Source: Trachelipus rathkii (taxonomy: Eukaryota; Arthropoda; Malacostraca; Isopoda; Trachelipodidae). Taken from it: a stretch of 12,149 bases of DNA. The position numbers and the translations under genes were made by a program. Location: contig JABUQX010095711.1 in assembly GCA_015478945.1 (NCBI GenBank), forward strand, positions 32,501 through 44,649, given 5' to 3'. This document shows, in pieces, positions 1 to 8,670 of this stretch. A model generated the notes under the pieces. The model did not search any database. It was not told the origin of the DNA and was given only the letters and a program-made list of their open reading frames with translations. The stretch's first letter is position 1; every line of letters begins with the position of its first letter.

Positions 1-1
1 A

Positions 2-766
2 TATAGGCCAACAGCATTCTTAAGAGAAACAGAGAGTTGTGATATAATGCTTCGCATCCTTCAGCCCTTAAGTGGAATTGCTTTCAATCTATCAACAAAT
101 GCAGCTGTTTTAAATACTTGGTCTCAGACACCACTAATCCTTTCCGGTATTTGGATTCCTACTAAATATGAACAAAGTACAGCTCCAGTTTTGTCAGCAA
201 CAGATGTAGCAAGTACTTTCATTGATGATGAAGATTCAGAGGAACTTGGTGTTTCTATCCCTCAAACACAACTTAATGATCAGATGTTTGATTTGATTAT
301 TGGTGGTACTCCAGAGACTAGTTTTATTAATGAGAGTATTGACTATAATGAAAGAGAAAATGTTCGTGACTTAAATGTTACAGAAAATGAAATATCCAAT
401 GAAAAATGTGTTGCAGGACCCAGTGGAATTAGGGAATCTAAATCTCCACCAGTAAGTTCTTTTGGTGCTTTGAGTTTAAATAAAGACTTAAATGAGAGTG
501 CCTTAGAAGCATCTAGTTTACCAGAAGAAGATGCTCACTCTGATCAGCGAGAAAGAAGACTCTCATCTACAACAATTCAAAGTGAAAAAGAAGAAAGTGT
601 TATGAATAGAAGTATCAGTGTTGTCTCAGACACAAATGAGTACAGAAGTCTGTTAGCCGATTGGGAGTCATCGGATGCAGGGGAGAACTTGCCAACATTT
701 CTTACAACTAATACTACCCCTTGTCGCTTGCCTGAAACCCTTCTTCAGCCTGTTTCTAAAGAAATT
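2..766 (+). CDS. PLEKHM1: PLEKHM1-like protein, exon with end of RUN domain and acidic linker (5' partial)
   Basis: The frame is open from base 2 to a GTAAGT donor at 767-772, giving 255 codons ending on a codon boundary. The first 40 or so residues resemble the end of the PLEKHM1 RUN domain: a Y-x-P-T-A-x-L-R block at nt 2-25, then a hydrophobic helix and an A-V-L-N-x-W-x-x-T-P-L-x-L-S-G block near nt 122-160. In known family members the RUN domain binds small GTPases of late endosomes and lysosomes, and the protein links Rab7 and HOPS to Atg8 proteins during autophagosome-lysosome fusion. The rest is a low-complexity Ser/Asp/Glu-rich linker, typical of the family between RUN and the C-terminal domains. 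The ATG at 47 is internal, because homology runs upstream of it, so the true start and most of the RUN domain lie left of the window. Family assignment is from recalled motifs, not a search. Another RUN/RH protein is the main alternative. Confidence 0.75.
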
Positions 767-855
767 GTAAGTAATTTTAGACTAAGTGATTTTCTCATGT
801 AGGCTTGCCAAATTTTAGTTATTGCTTTAAATCCCTAAAGTTTTAATTGATAAAG

Positions 856-951
<96 letters not shown>

Positions 952-954
952 GAG
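767..954 (+). other. Intron between linker exon and microexon
   Basis: This 188-nt intron starts with a consensus GTAAGT donor directly after codon 255. It ends in TTATTATTAGAG. The exon phase requires the second AG (953-954) as acceptor. Half of the intron is the (TTA)31 array, which also has to serve as the pyrimidine-rich tract. Confidence 0.65.
859..951 (+). repeat. (TTA)31 microsatellite forming the 3' splice region
   Basis: There are thirty-one uninterrupted TTA units, ending one base inside the first AG of the acceptor. The absence of interruptions suggests a young, length-variable array. It is the reverse complement in kind of the (AAT)n array at 1171-1287. Confidence 0.97.
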
Positions 955-1002
955 GAAGACAGTGAATATGAATTTCTATCAACGCATCTTCCAACCGAGA
1001 AG
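955..1002 (+). CDS. PLEKHM1: PLEKHM1-like protein, 16-codon microexon with LIR-like motif
   Basis: Forty-eight bases lie between an AG acceptor (953-954) and a GTAATA donor (1003-1008). Read in the phase set by the upstream exon, they give sixteen codons with no stop, ending on a codon boundary, and the next exon at 9364 is also phase 0. The peptide begins E-D-S-E-Y-E-F-L: an acidic run followed by an aromatic-x-x-aliphatic core (YEFL), the pattern of LC3-interacting regions that bind Atg8 proteins. Known PLEKHM1 has an LIR in its linker, so this position is plausible. The exon is squeezed between a (TTA)n and a (TA)n array. Exon status rests on matching phases, non-repetitive sequence and both splice sites. 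There is no transcript evidence here. Skipping it would keep the frame, so it could be a cassette exon. Confidence 0.6.
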
Positions 1003-1003
1003 G

Positions 1004-1146
<143 letters not shown>

Positions 1147-1148
1147 AG

Positions 1149-1288
<140 letters not shown>

Positions 1289-1632
1289 TGCTGAGAATTA
1301 GAATACTGTTGTTAGGCTAAAGTTATTCAAAAAGAGACCTTGAGATTCTTGAATATATTACTGATTCATTCGCTGCAATCAGTTTATATTACTTAATTAA
1401 GAGATTTAATATACAATAATTTAAAAAAAAATTACTAAATTACTATTGACTATCATGATGACAAGCGATATCAATGATCACAAGATTCAATGAGTTATTC
1501 AAAAGATTCAATGTTAACGTTAGTTTTTATGTGGAGAATGTAGTTTCTTGCATCACAGAAAATAAATAGGTTGAGGAAAAGTTTAATCCCTTAAGGCAAC
1601 ATAACGAGAGGGCAGACAGAGTTAAAACAAGG

Positions 1633-2205
1633 TTTATGAATTTGAGTTGAAGAGAAAGAAAATAGTGAATCCTCCAAGCTAAAAAAAAAATCATCCAGGT
1701 GATGCATTCTGTTCGCTTTCAAGAACTAGTTGTAATCATTTGTTATTCCAAAGGAAGTCACAGAAGTACAACCTTGAGTTTGACCAGTTTGCCTTCACCA
1801 AAGTGTTAAATTTGTCTTCTTGCTTAAGGCAAGGACCGTACCTGTGCAATGTTTAAAACGTTAAAGAGGATACAGTGATGGAAAGGTGGTCAGAGAAGCT
1901 GGAGGAAATAAAAGCAGAAAGTTTAAATTGCATTTACTGCAAAGTTTTTCAGTAAAAAAAAAGAAAGCAAGCAGTTAAGCTATAATTTATGAATTTCAGA
2001 AAATTTAAAGAAATTCTACACGCCAGAGAAACCACCACAGTTTTGCATTGTGTCCGCTTTTAGGGACTCATCCCTCTGAAATAATAATCATTCCAAGAGA
2101 TATCGAAGTACGGCTGCAAGCCTGAGCAGTTCGACCAAAGTGTCAAATTTTTTTCCTTGAAGTAGAAGAGGATACAGAGATGATAAGATGGGACCCAGAG
2201 GGGAA
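1633..2205 (+). repeat. Diverged tandem duplication, unit about 340 bp
   Basis: Copy A starts near 1633 and copy B near 1986. Shared anchors come in the same order: TTTATGAATTT (1633/1986), GCATT (1704/2045), ATTCCAA (1745/2090), GAAGTAC, ACCAAAGTGT followed by AAATTT (1797/2134), and AGAGGATACAG (1865/2167). Offsets fall from 353 to 302, so the copies differ by many indels and are old. No coding capacity is convincing. It could be tandem LTRs or tandem units of an unknown repeat. Confidence 0.6.
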
Positions 2206-2517
2206 AAAGAATTGGACCAGTGTATTTCTAAGAGATAGATGTTAGAAAAGTTCTAGTTAATATGTTGGGTTCATCTCCCATGATGATTAGGGAGCTGCAA
2301 TAACTGCCTAAGGTTTTTCATGGATAGAGAATTGGTGAGTTTAGCTGTATCTACAGGAAAGCTATTGGCAGGGTTGAATATTGAAATCAATAAGAACGAT
2401 TTCAGAGATTACACTCAATTTTGGATTTTTAAATATTGAAGAATTTAGGACAAGTACTAAAGTTAGAGGATAAATAATTATAAGTAGCACCACAAATAAT
2501 ATAACATTCTTCCCTAA

Positions 2518-2690
2518 TTAACAATCCACTCCCAACCTATCAGGAGTATGTCTGACACGGCTAGATCGACGCACATCGTTTTCTTCAACTATATCGTCAC
2601 TCTCCTCGTTGTCTACTCTTTTGTCATTTTCCATTGGAGCAAGATAAATTTGTATTGATTGATTTAGCTTTAGAACTGAGTATTATATTA
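2518..2690 (-). pseudogene. Retroelement polyprotein C-terminal tail (BEL/Pao- or Ty3-like), decayed
   Basis: On the minus strand an open stretch of about 55 codons ends at a TAA (2518-2520). It reads as a short hydrophobic strand with I-Q-I-Y-L-A-P-M, an acidic run, then R-R-S-S-R-V-R-H-T-P-D-R-L-G before the stop. A basic R-R-S-x-R motif plus P-x-R-L directly before a stop is a common ending of BEL/Pao and Ty3 polyproteins, after the integrase C-terminal barrel. An in-frame stop lies just upstream (about 2682) and no integrase core is readable beyond it, so this is a remnant. The family call is from motif memory only. Confidence 0.35.
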
Positions 2691-3181
2691 AGTCTATTGA
2701 TAGATTCTGTACTGTATAGACTTTCAAAATTTAGTTGAATAAAGCCTACGTTCTTGACAAGACTGGTTATTACAATTTTTTCAACTAATTAGCACAGATG
2801 AATTAAGTCATAGCTTGGCATGATAATGTAGCCATATTGTAGAAAATTTCTAACAGGCAAACAAAATCTTTGTGCTTGATTATACAAAATCGGCTTTGGA
2901 TGAAATTGAATATAGAAATGGTACCAGGAAATGTACAGGGATTGCCATTTGGAATCTCAAATACACGAGTGATAGTTTGAAATTTAAGTTGAGATAAAGA
3001 AGATAAAAGGTGGTGGTCAGCAAAGAAGGTGACGGTTCGATAGTGGCACTATCTCCCTCTTGTTGAGATTGTCATGCTGCGATAAAGGGAGGGAAAAGAG
3101 TGGATAAAATTTAATTTTTGGATGTCCCCCACCCTACTTGTCAACTCGAAGGACGCACTCACGTCACCTGGATTGTGCATT

Positions 3182-3338
<157 letters not shown>

Positions 3339-3343
3339 GAGAA

Positions 3344-3618
3344 TGACAATTTCTTATAATCATTTCTTCTCATTACAGCAAAAATTGATATAGAATTATT
3401 ATAATATAGGTGAAAATTTGATTATAATCTTAATTGAGTAATTTATGGTTAAAAATAAAGAAATAAAATTTAAATATTATAAAAAAGTAAAAGTAAATAA
3501 AAAATAAACAAAGTAACAAATAATAAAAATCAAGAAGGAATAAATAAAGAAAGATATATATATGAACAAGAACAAATCAAGAACAAGAAAAAGAAACTTA
3601 TATCACAAATTTATGACA
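3344..3618 (+). repeat. 5' LTR of plus-strand copia element
   Basis: It starts TGACAATTTC and is repeated at offset +5052. From 3351 onward the two LTR copies are identical; the first seven bases carry two differences. The right boundary is inferred: CA at 3617-3618 is followed at once by a possible primer-binding site (3619-3631). CA at 3606-3607 is the alternative. TATATATA at 3555-3562 could be the TATA box, and AATAAA hexamers occur at 3454 and 3462, though neither says much in sequence this AT-rich. A strong splice-acceptor-like sequence ends with AG at 3377-3378. Confidence 0.8.
3377..3378 (+). promoter_or_regulatory. Cryptic 3' splice acceptor inside the 5' LTR
   Basis: CATTTCTTCTCATTACAG is a near-consensus acceptor with a pyrimidine tract, preceded by an A-containing TTATAAT that could act as branch site. 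The identical sequence recurs in the 3' LTR with AG at 8429-8430. Because the element lies in sense in a host intron, the host donor at 1003 could splice here. In phase 0 this gives Q-K-L-I and then a stop. Confidence 0.4.
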
Positions 3619-3631
3619 TCTTCAATCCAAA
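3619..3631 (+). other. Possible primer-binding site, complementary to a tRNA anticodon region
   Basis: TCTTCAATCCAAA follows the proposed LTR end directly. It resembles the complement of the tRNA-Phe anticodon stem-loop (5' half ending at TGAAGA), with mismatches in the stem. Drosophila copia primes from a tRNA half cut in the anticodon loop, so an internal site is plausible for the superfamily. No 3'-CCA type site (TGG plus acceptor complement) fits better. The host tRNA sequence is not known. Confidence 0.3.
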
Positions 3632-3755
3632 TTAAAAATGGAAATAAAAACTCCAACCAGTAATATCTTCGAGAATAAATCGAATGGTAAGAATAACTAT
3701 ATTTTACTTTAATCATTTTATAATCAAATTAGACCTAATAAAATAAACAAACAAA

Positions 3756-6700
3756 ATGTCAAAAGAAGAAGATGAAAATACTGCAAAAGAAATTCTAAAA
3801 ATAACAATGGATAAACTAACTGATATGATAAAGGAACTGATGGATAGTAAAGAAAAAGGAGTAAAAAATGAACAAAGAAAAATGAATTTAATAACACCTA
3901 AATTTAGTGGAAAAAAAGAAGAATCTTTTGAAGAATACTTATTCAAGTTAAAAGTATGGAGAGAAGTATCTGAAGAAAAGGAAAAAACTAAAATAGCACA
4001 AATAATAGGAGGTTTAGCAGGAGAACCACTAGAAGTAATTATGTCATTAAATGAAAAAGAAATATGGACAGAAAATGGAGTAGAAATAATTATAAGTACC
4101 TTAAAAGAAAGATATAGTAGAAATAAAGAACAAGAAAGTTATCTTAAAGTACAAACATTATTGAATATGCAACAAAGAAAAGGAGAATCTTTCAGAGAAT
4201 ATGTAGCAAGGTATGATAAAGCAAAAAGAGATTGTGAAAAACTGGATGACATTAAAATAAGTGATAAGGTACATTCATACCAATTGATAAGTAACTCTAA
4301 TATGAAGGACATGGAAAGAAAGTTAATTATAAATAAGATTGAAGGAATTAAAACAAATATTTTCCTAACAACTAAAGAATCAATTGTAAATATGATGGAA
4401 TCAGTATGTGAAATTGTAGAAAAAGAAGGCACTAAAAATGAAAATTGGTATAATAAAAATAAATTTTGTACAATATGTAAATACAATAATCATAACACTG
4501 AAGAATGTTACTGGAGAGAAAGAACATTTAATTTTAATAAATGTGGTATTTGTAAACGGAATAATCATAAAACAGAAGATTGCTATTGGAATGAAGAATA
4601 TAATAATGTGTGTTGGAAATGTAAAAAAGAAGGACACATAATGAAAAATTGTAAAGAAAATGAACCAATAGAAGATAAAAATAATAAATCTATATTTTTT
4701 ATAGAAAGAAATAATGAAAAACTATATTTAGAAAAAATTAACTCTATTATTAATACAGAAAAAGAAGAAAGAAGAAATGAATTAGAGGGAGATTTAGAAG
4801 AAAGAAAACTAAATAGAACATTTTTCAATAAGAATGAAGAATGTAATGACTCTAAAGAAATTAAATATCAAGAAGATGTAGTGGCTATTATAGATACAGG
4901 AAGTATAGAAACAGTAATTGGAGAATTAGGATTAACAAAATTGATTAGTGGATTAACTGATGAAGAATTACAATATATAGATGACACACAAAAATTTAAA
5001 AATGGTTGTTTTGTATTTGGAAAAACAGAATATAAAATATTAAAAGAAATATTATTGCCTTGTAAAATCAAAGGAAAGAGTTTTGATTTAAAAATCAATG
5101 TATTAGAGGGTGATATACCTTTATTATTAGGTAAATCAGCAATGAAAAGAATGAAATTAAAAATTAACATTGAAGATGGAACTGTTGATATTTGTGATCT
5201 TAATCTACAGAAAGTACAGACATTTGATAATGAAGGAGGACATTCCTGCATACTATTGAATAGAAAACAAAAGAAAACATGTTGGATTAGTCAATTTAAA
5301 GACAATTGGATAAAAGAAAAAGATAGAAAAGAAAAATTAAAAAAGCTACATAGACAATTTGCTCATTGTGGAATAGAAAAATTATTTAAAACAATAAAGA
5401 ATGCTAATCAAAAACAAATAAAAGAAGAAGATTTTTGGAATAATGTAAGAAAAGAATTGGAGCAAATTGTGAAAGAATGCGAAATATGTAAAAAATATAA
5501 GAAAACTCCACCAAGACCTGTGGTAGGTTTTCCATTAGCAAATAAATTTAATGAACTAATTCAACTAGATGTGGGAGAATTTGAAAGTAATAAATTTTTA
5601 GTAATAATAGACCATGCAACAAGATATACACAGGCAGTATGGTTAAAAAATAAAACCAGTAAAGAAATTATAGAAAGGTTAATCGAAAAATGGATTATAT
5701 ATTTTGGAAGTCCTAATAGTATTATGTCTGATGCAGGAAGAGAATTTCAAAACGAAGATATGGAAACTTTTACGACAAAATTGAATATCAAATTAATGAG
5801 TACAGCGGCAGAAAGCCCATGGAGTAATGGTTTATGTGAAAAAGTAGTAGGGTTACTTAAGGAATCATTATACAAGTTAAAACAAGAAGGACATGATAAA
5901 AAGAATAGCATGGCATGGGCAGTTTTTGCTAAGAATGGATTAACAAATTATTTGGGATATGCTCCTAACCAACTTGTTTTTGGAAGAAACATAGGAATAC
6001 CAAACATAATAGATTGTGATAACATAATAATGAGTGAAAAGAGAGATACTGATGACATGATTAAAGAATTATTAGAAACAATAGAACATGCTAGAAAAAT
6101 ACATATAGAAAATGAAAGTTCAGAGAAAATAAAACGTGCATTGAGAAGTCAAATAAGAGAACACATGTCAAAAGATATAAATATAGGTGAAGAAGTATAT
6201 TATAAAAGAAACATTGATAAAGAATGGAGAGGACCAGCTAAAATAATGTGTGTAGATGGAAAAACCATCATAGTAAAACATGGAGGTACTTTAAGAGCTG
6301 TATCAAAAGTTCATTCAACAAGAATTCAAAAAAGTAAATTAAATGAAAATAATAATGAACTTGAAGATAAAAAGGATGAATATGAAGAAGAAAGAAATGA
6401 AAACATGATAGATAATTTAAATGAGAATGGTAATGATACAGAAGAAATAATATGGTCAAACATTATAGATGATGAAACTGATAATGAAAATGAAAGTCAA
6501 ACTGAAGATGAAGAAGAAGAAGAAGAAATGACATCAATTGATGAATATGAAGAAATTGATCCAAAAAATGTGAAAACAGGTAAATTCTATGAAATGAAAT
6601 TAAAGAATAATGAAGATATATTAAATTGTTATGTTATTAGTAGAGCTGGCAAAGCAACTAGTAAAAAATATAATAGATGTTATAACATACGTAATTTAAA

Positions 6701-8411
6701 TACAAATAGAATATATGATATAGATTTAAAAGAATTTGAAAAAATATATGAATTAGATGTAATTGAAAATGAAGAAAATAGCGAGGAAGAATCGTTGGAT
6801 GCAAGTGAGGAGATAATAGATGAAATAGATAGTGAAGATGAAGGTGAGGAGATAAATCAAAGTTATTATAATCATTCAAATGAAGAAATTAAACAAGCCA
6901 AAATGAAAGAGATAGAAAATTGGAAGAAGAACAAGGTCTTTGAGGAAGTAAATGATAAAGGTGAAAGAGCAATTAATGTAAGATGGGTAATTAGTGAAAA
7001 ATTAATGCAGAATAACAAGAAAAAATTTAAAGCTAGATTAGTAGCTAAAGGATATGAAGAAAAAGTGGAGGAAAAAACAGATGCACCAACGGTTTCATCT
7101 GAAGCAATGAAAATGATACTAACTATAGCTCAGGAAAAGAAATGGAAAATAAATGCTATGGATATTTCAGCAGCATACTTACAAGGAGATACAATAACAA
7201 GAAAAGTATATCTAAAACCTCCACCAGAATTTGACAATGGTAAACTTTGGAGACTGAATAAAACCGTATATGGATTACAAGATGCTGCCATGATGTGGTA
7301 TTTATCATTGAAAAAACAATTAATTAAGTTAGGTTTAAAACAAAGTAAAATGGAACCAACACTATTTATAATGAAAGATTCAATTAATATAGACGGATTA
7401 TTATGTACACATGTAGATGATATTTTATGGGTAGGAAGTAAAAAATTTGAAAACAATATAATAAATAAATTAAAAAATATCTTTGAAATAGGAGAAAGTA
7501 GTTCAGAATCATTTAAATATTTAGGAGTTCAATTATGTCAGGAAGAAAACATGATAATAATGGAGCAAAATAATTACTGGGAGAAGATTACAATTAAGGA
7601 AATAAAAACAAAAGAAAATAGAAAACTTAATAAAAGAGAAGTAAAAGAATACCAACAATTAATAGGTAAATTAAATTGGATGGCAAGAAATACAAGACCA
7701 GATTTAGCGTATATAGTTAGTAAAATGAGCAAGGGAGAAAAAGAACTGAGTATTAAAGATTATAAAGAACTCCATAGATTGATAAAAAAATACAGAAATG
7801 AATTAAATATAATACAAATAAATAATGAGAAGATTGAGAAATTAATAACATATTGTGATTCATCATTTGCTAATAGAGAAGGAGATAAAACACAACTAGG
7901 ATGCATTATTTTTGCTGTAGATAAAAAAGGAAAAATGATACCCATAATGTGGAAATCAAATAAATCAAAGAAAGTGAATCATTCAGTTATACAAGCAGAG
8001 GCAAATAGTTTACTTGAAGGCATTGAACAAACATTATATATTCAAAAAATGTGGGAAGAAATTACTAATAATAAGATACCTATAATTATAAGAACAGATA
8101 GTAAGACACTTGTAGATACTCTAATGTCAGAAAGACAATCAAAAATTAAAAGCATGAGGATCATCATATCAGCAATAAGAGAATATCTAAATAATCAGGA
8201 AGTAAAAGAAATAGAATGGGTGAATAGTAATGATCAATTTGCTGATATTTTCACCAAAGAATTACATAATAAAAAAATGAGAAATGTAATCTCTAGAAGA
8301 GTAAAGGATGAAAATGAAAATAAAACAGCAAATAAGAACTTCTTCAAATGTAAGATGACAAAAAACAAATTTGAAGAAGCAGAAAGGGGGAAGAATGATA
8401 AATTCTTATAA
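3756..8411 (+). CDS. Ty1/copia gag-pol polyprotein, intact, 1551 residues
   Basis: It encodes the particle protein and the enzymes that copy element RNA into DNA and integrate it. The gag core spans about residues 50-150. Three CCHC zinc knuckles (C-x2-C-x4-H-x4-C) lie at about 238-251, 263-276 and 286-299. The protease D-T-G is at 380-382. The integrase zinc motif is H532, H537, C575, C578, and its catalytic triad D605, D659, E695 has exact D-D-35-E spacing. An acidic linker and an S-R-A-G-K module (about 950-1010) follow. Reverse transcriptase has D1136 and a V-D-D box at 1220-1222. RNase H has D1368, E1415, D1448, D1497. The start ATG follows ACAAACAAA, with A at -3. Composition is very Lys/Asn/Glu/Ile rich from the AT bias. 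Gag and pol share one frame with no visible shift signal, so proteolysis must separate them. The last five codons and the stop lie inside the 3' LTR. Confidence 0.95.
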   Translation: MSKEEDENTAKEILKITMDKLTDMIKELMDSKEKGVKNEQRKMNLITPKFSGKKEESFEEYLFKLKVWREVSEEKEKTKIAQIIGGLAGEPLEVIMSLNEKEIWTENGVEIIISTLKERYSRNKEQESYLKVQTLLNMQQRKGESFREYVARYDKAKRDCEKLDDIKISDKVHSYQLISNSNMKDMERKLIINKIEGIKTNIFLTTKESIVNMMESVCEIVEKEGTKNENWYNKNKFCTICKYNNHNTEECYWRERTFNFNKCGICKRNNHKTEDCYWNEEYNNVCWKCKKEGHIMKNCKENEPIEDKNNKSIFFIERNNEKLYLEKINSIINTEKEERRNELEGDLEERKLNRTFFNKNEECNDSKEIKYQEDVVAIIDTGSIETVIGELGLTKLISGLTDEELQYIDDTQKFKNGCFVFGKTEYKILKEILLPCKIKGKSFDLKINVLEGDIPLLLGKSAMKRMKLKINIEDGTVDICDLNLQKVQTFDNEGGHSCILLNRKQKKTCWISQFKDNWIKEKDRKEKLKKLHRQFAHCGIEKLFKTIKNANQKQIKEEDFWNNVRKELEQIVKECEICKKYKKTPPRPVVGFPLANKFNELIQLDVGEFESNKFLVIIDHATRYTQAVWLKNKTSKEIIERLIEKWIIYFGSPNSIMSDAGREFQNEDMETFTTKLNIKLMSTAAESPWSNGLCEKVVGLLKESLYKLKQEGHDKKNSMAWAVFAKNGLTNYLGYAPNQLVFGRNIGIPNIIDCDNIIMSEKRDTDDMIKELLETIEHARKIHIENESSEKIKRALRSQIREHMSKDINIGEEVYYKRNIDKEWRGPAKIMCVDGKTIIVKHGGTLRAVSKVHSTRIQKSKLNENNNELEDKKDEYEEERNENMIDNLNENGNDTEEIIWSNIIDDETDNENESQTEDEEEEEEMTSIDEYEEIDPKNVKTGKFYEMKLKNNEDILNCYVISRAGKATSKKYNRCYNIRNLNTNRIYDIDLKEFEKIYELDVIENEENSEEESLDASEEIIDEIDSEDEGEEINQSYYNHSNEEIKQAKMKEIENWKKNKVFEEVNDKGERAINVRWVISEKLMQNNKKKFKARLVAKGYEEKVEEKTDAPTVSSEAMKMILTIAQEKKWKINAMDISAAYLQGDTITRKVYLKPPPEFDNGKLWRLNKTVYGLQDAAMMWYLSLKKQLIKLGLKQSKMEPTLFIMKDSINIDGLLCTHVDDILWVGSKKFENNIINKLKNIFEIGESSSESFKYLGVQLCQEENMIIMEQNNYWEKITIKEIKTKENRKLNKREVKEYQQLIGKLNWMARNTRPDLAYIVSKMSKGEKELSIKDYKELHRLIKKYRNELNIIQINNEKIEKLITYCDSSFANREGDKTQLGCIIFAVDKKGKMIPIMWKSNKSKKVNHSVIQAEANSLLEGIEQTLYIQKMWEEITNNKIPIIIRTDSKTLVDTLMSERQSKIKSMRIIISAIREYLNNQEVKEIEWVNSNDQFADIFTKELHNKKMRNVISRRVKDENENKTANKNFFKCKMTKNKFEEAERGKNDKFL
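8376..8395 (+). other. Polypurine tract of plus-strand copia element
   Basis: A purine stretch with a single interrupting C, containing AGAAAGGGGGAAGAA, ends immediately before the TG that opens the 3' LTR at 8396. This is where the primer for plus-strand DNA synthesis is expected. It is also coding, giving the E-R-G-K part of the polyprotein tail. Confidence 0.85.
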
Positions 8412-8670
8412 TCATTTCTTCTCATTACAGCAAAAATTGATATAGAATTATTATAATATAGGTGAAAATTTGATTATAATCTTAATTGAGTAATTTATGG
8501 TTAAAAATAAAGAAATAAAATTTAAATATTATAAAAAAGTAAAAGTAAATAAAAAATAAACAAAGTAACAAATAATAAAAATCAAGAAGGAATAAATAAA
8601 GAAAGATATATATATGAACAAGAACAAATCAAGAACAAGAAAAAGAAACTTATATCACAAATTTATGACA
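8396..8670 (+). repeat. 3' LTR of the copia element (also the 5' LTR of a truncated second unit)
   Basis: It starts TGATAAATTC and matches the 5' LTR at offset 5052, with differences only in the first few bases. It carries the polyprotein stop TAA at 8409-8411 and a splice-acceptor-like AG at 8429-8430. It is followed not by host DNA but by element leader and gag sequence, so it sits between two internal regions. Confidence 0.8.

Larger units (their letters stand above)
3344..8670 (+). mobile_element. Full-length Ty1/copia LTR retrotransposon, about 5.3 kb
   Basis: Two near-identical direct repeats flank a single gag-pol frame in the order gag, protease, integrase, reverse transcriptase, RNase H. 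Integrase before reverse transcriptase defines Ty1/copia. A purine-rich tract lies directly before the 3' LTR, and both LTRs start with TG. All key catalytic residues are present and the LTR bodies are identical, so the insertion looks recent and may be autonomous. It lies in the sense orientation in the intron of the PLEKHM1-like gene. Only the left flank (3339-3343, GAGAA) can be read as a target-site duplication candidate, because the right LTR runs into a second internal region rather than into host DNA. Confidence 0.93.

Noticed and set aside
47..802. Start codon at 47 and stop at 800-802 as a complete gene
   Set aside because: RUN-domain homology continues upstream of the ATG to the window edge. 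A consensus donor at 767 ends the exon before the stop.
3685..3700. TGGTAAGAATAAC as a conventional primer-binding site
   Set aside because: The bases before it do not end in CA, it does not match a tRNA acceptor end I know, and it lies inside the region where the two copies begin to differ.
4957..6055. CTGATGA motifs (4957 and 6049) as hammerhead ribozyme cores
   Set aside because: Both lie in conserved copia coding sequence, and I see no matching GAAA core or flanking helices.
4139..7945. Minus-strand open frames inside the copia polyprotein
   Set aside because: They are shadows of the AT- and purine-rich coding strand, with Phe/Leu/Ser-rich products and no motifs.
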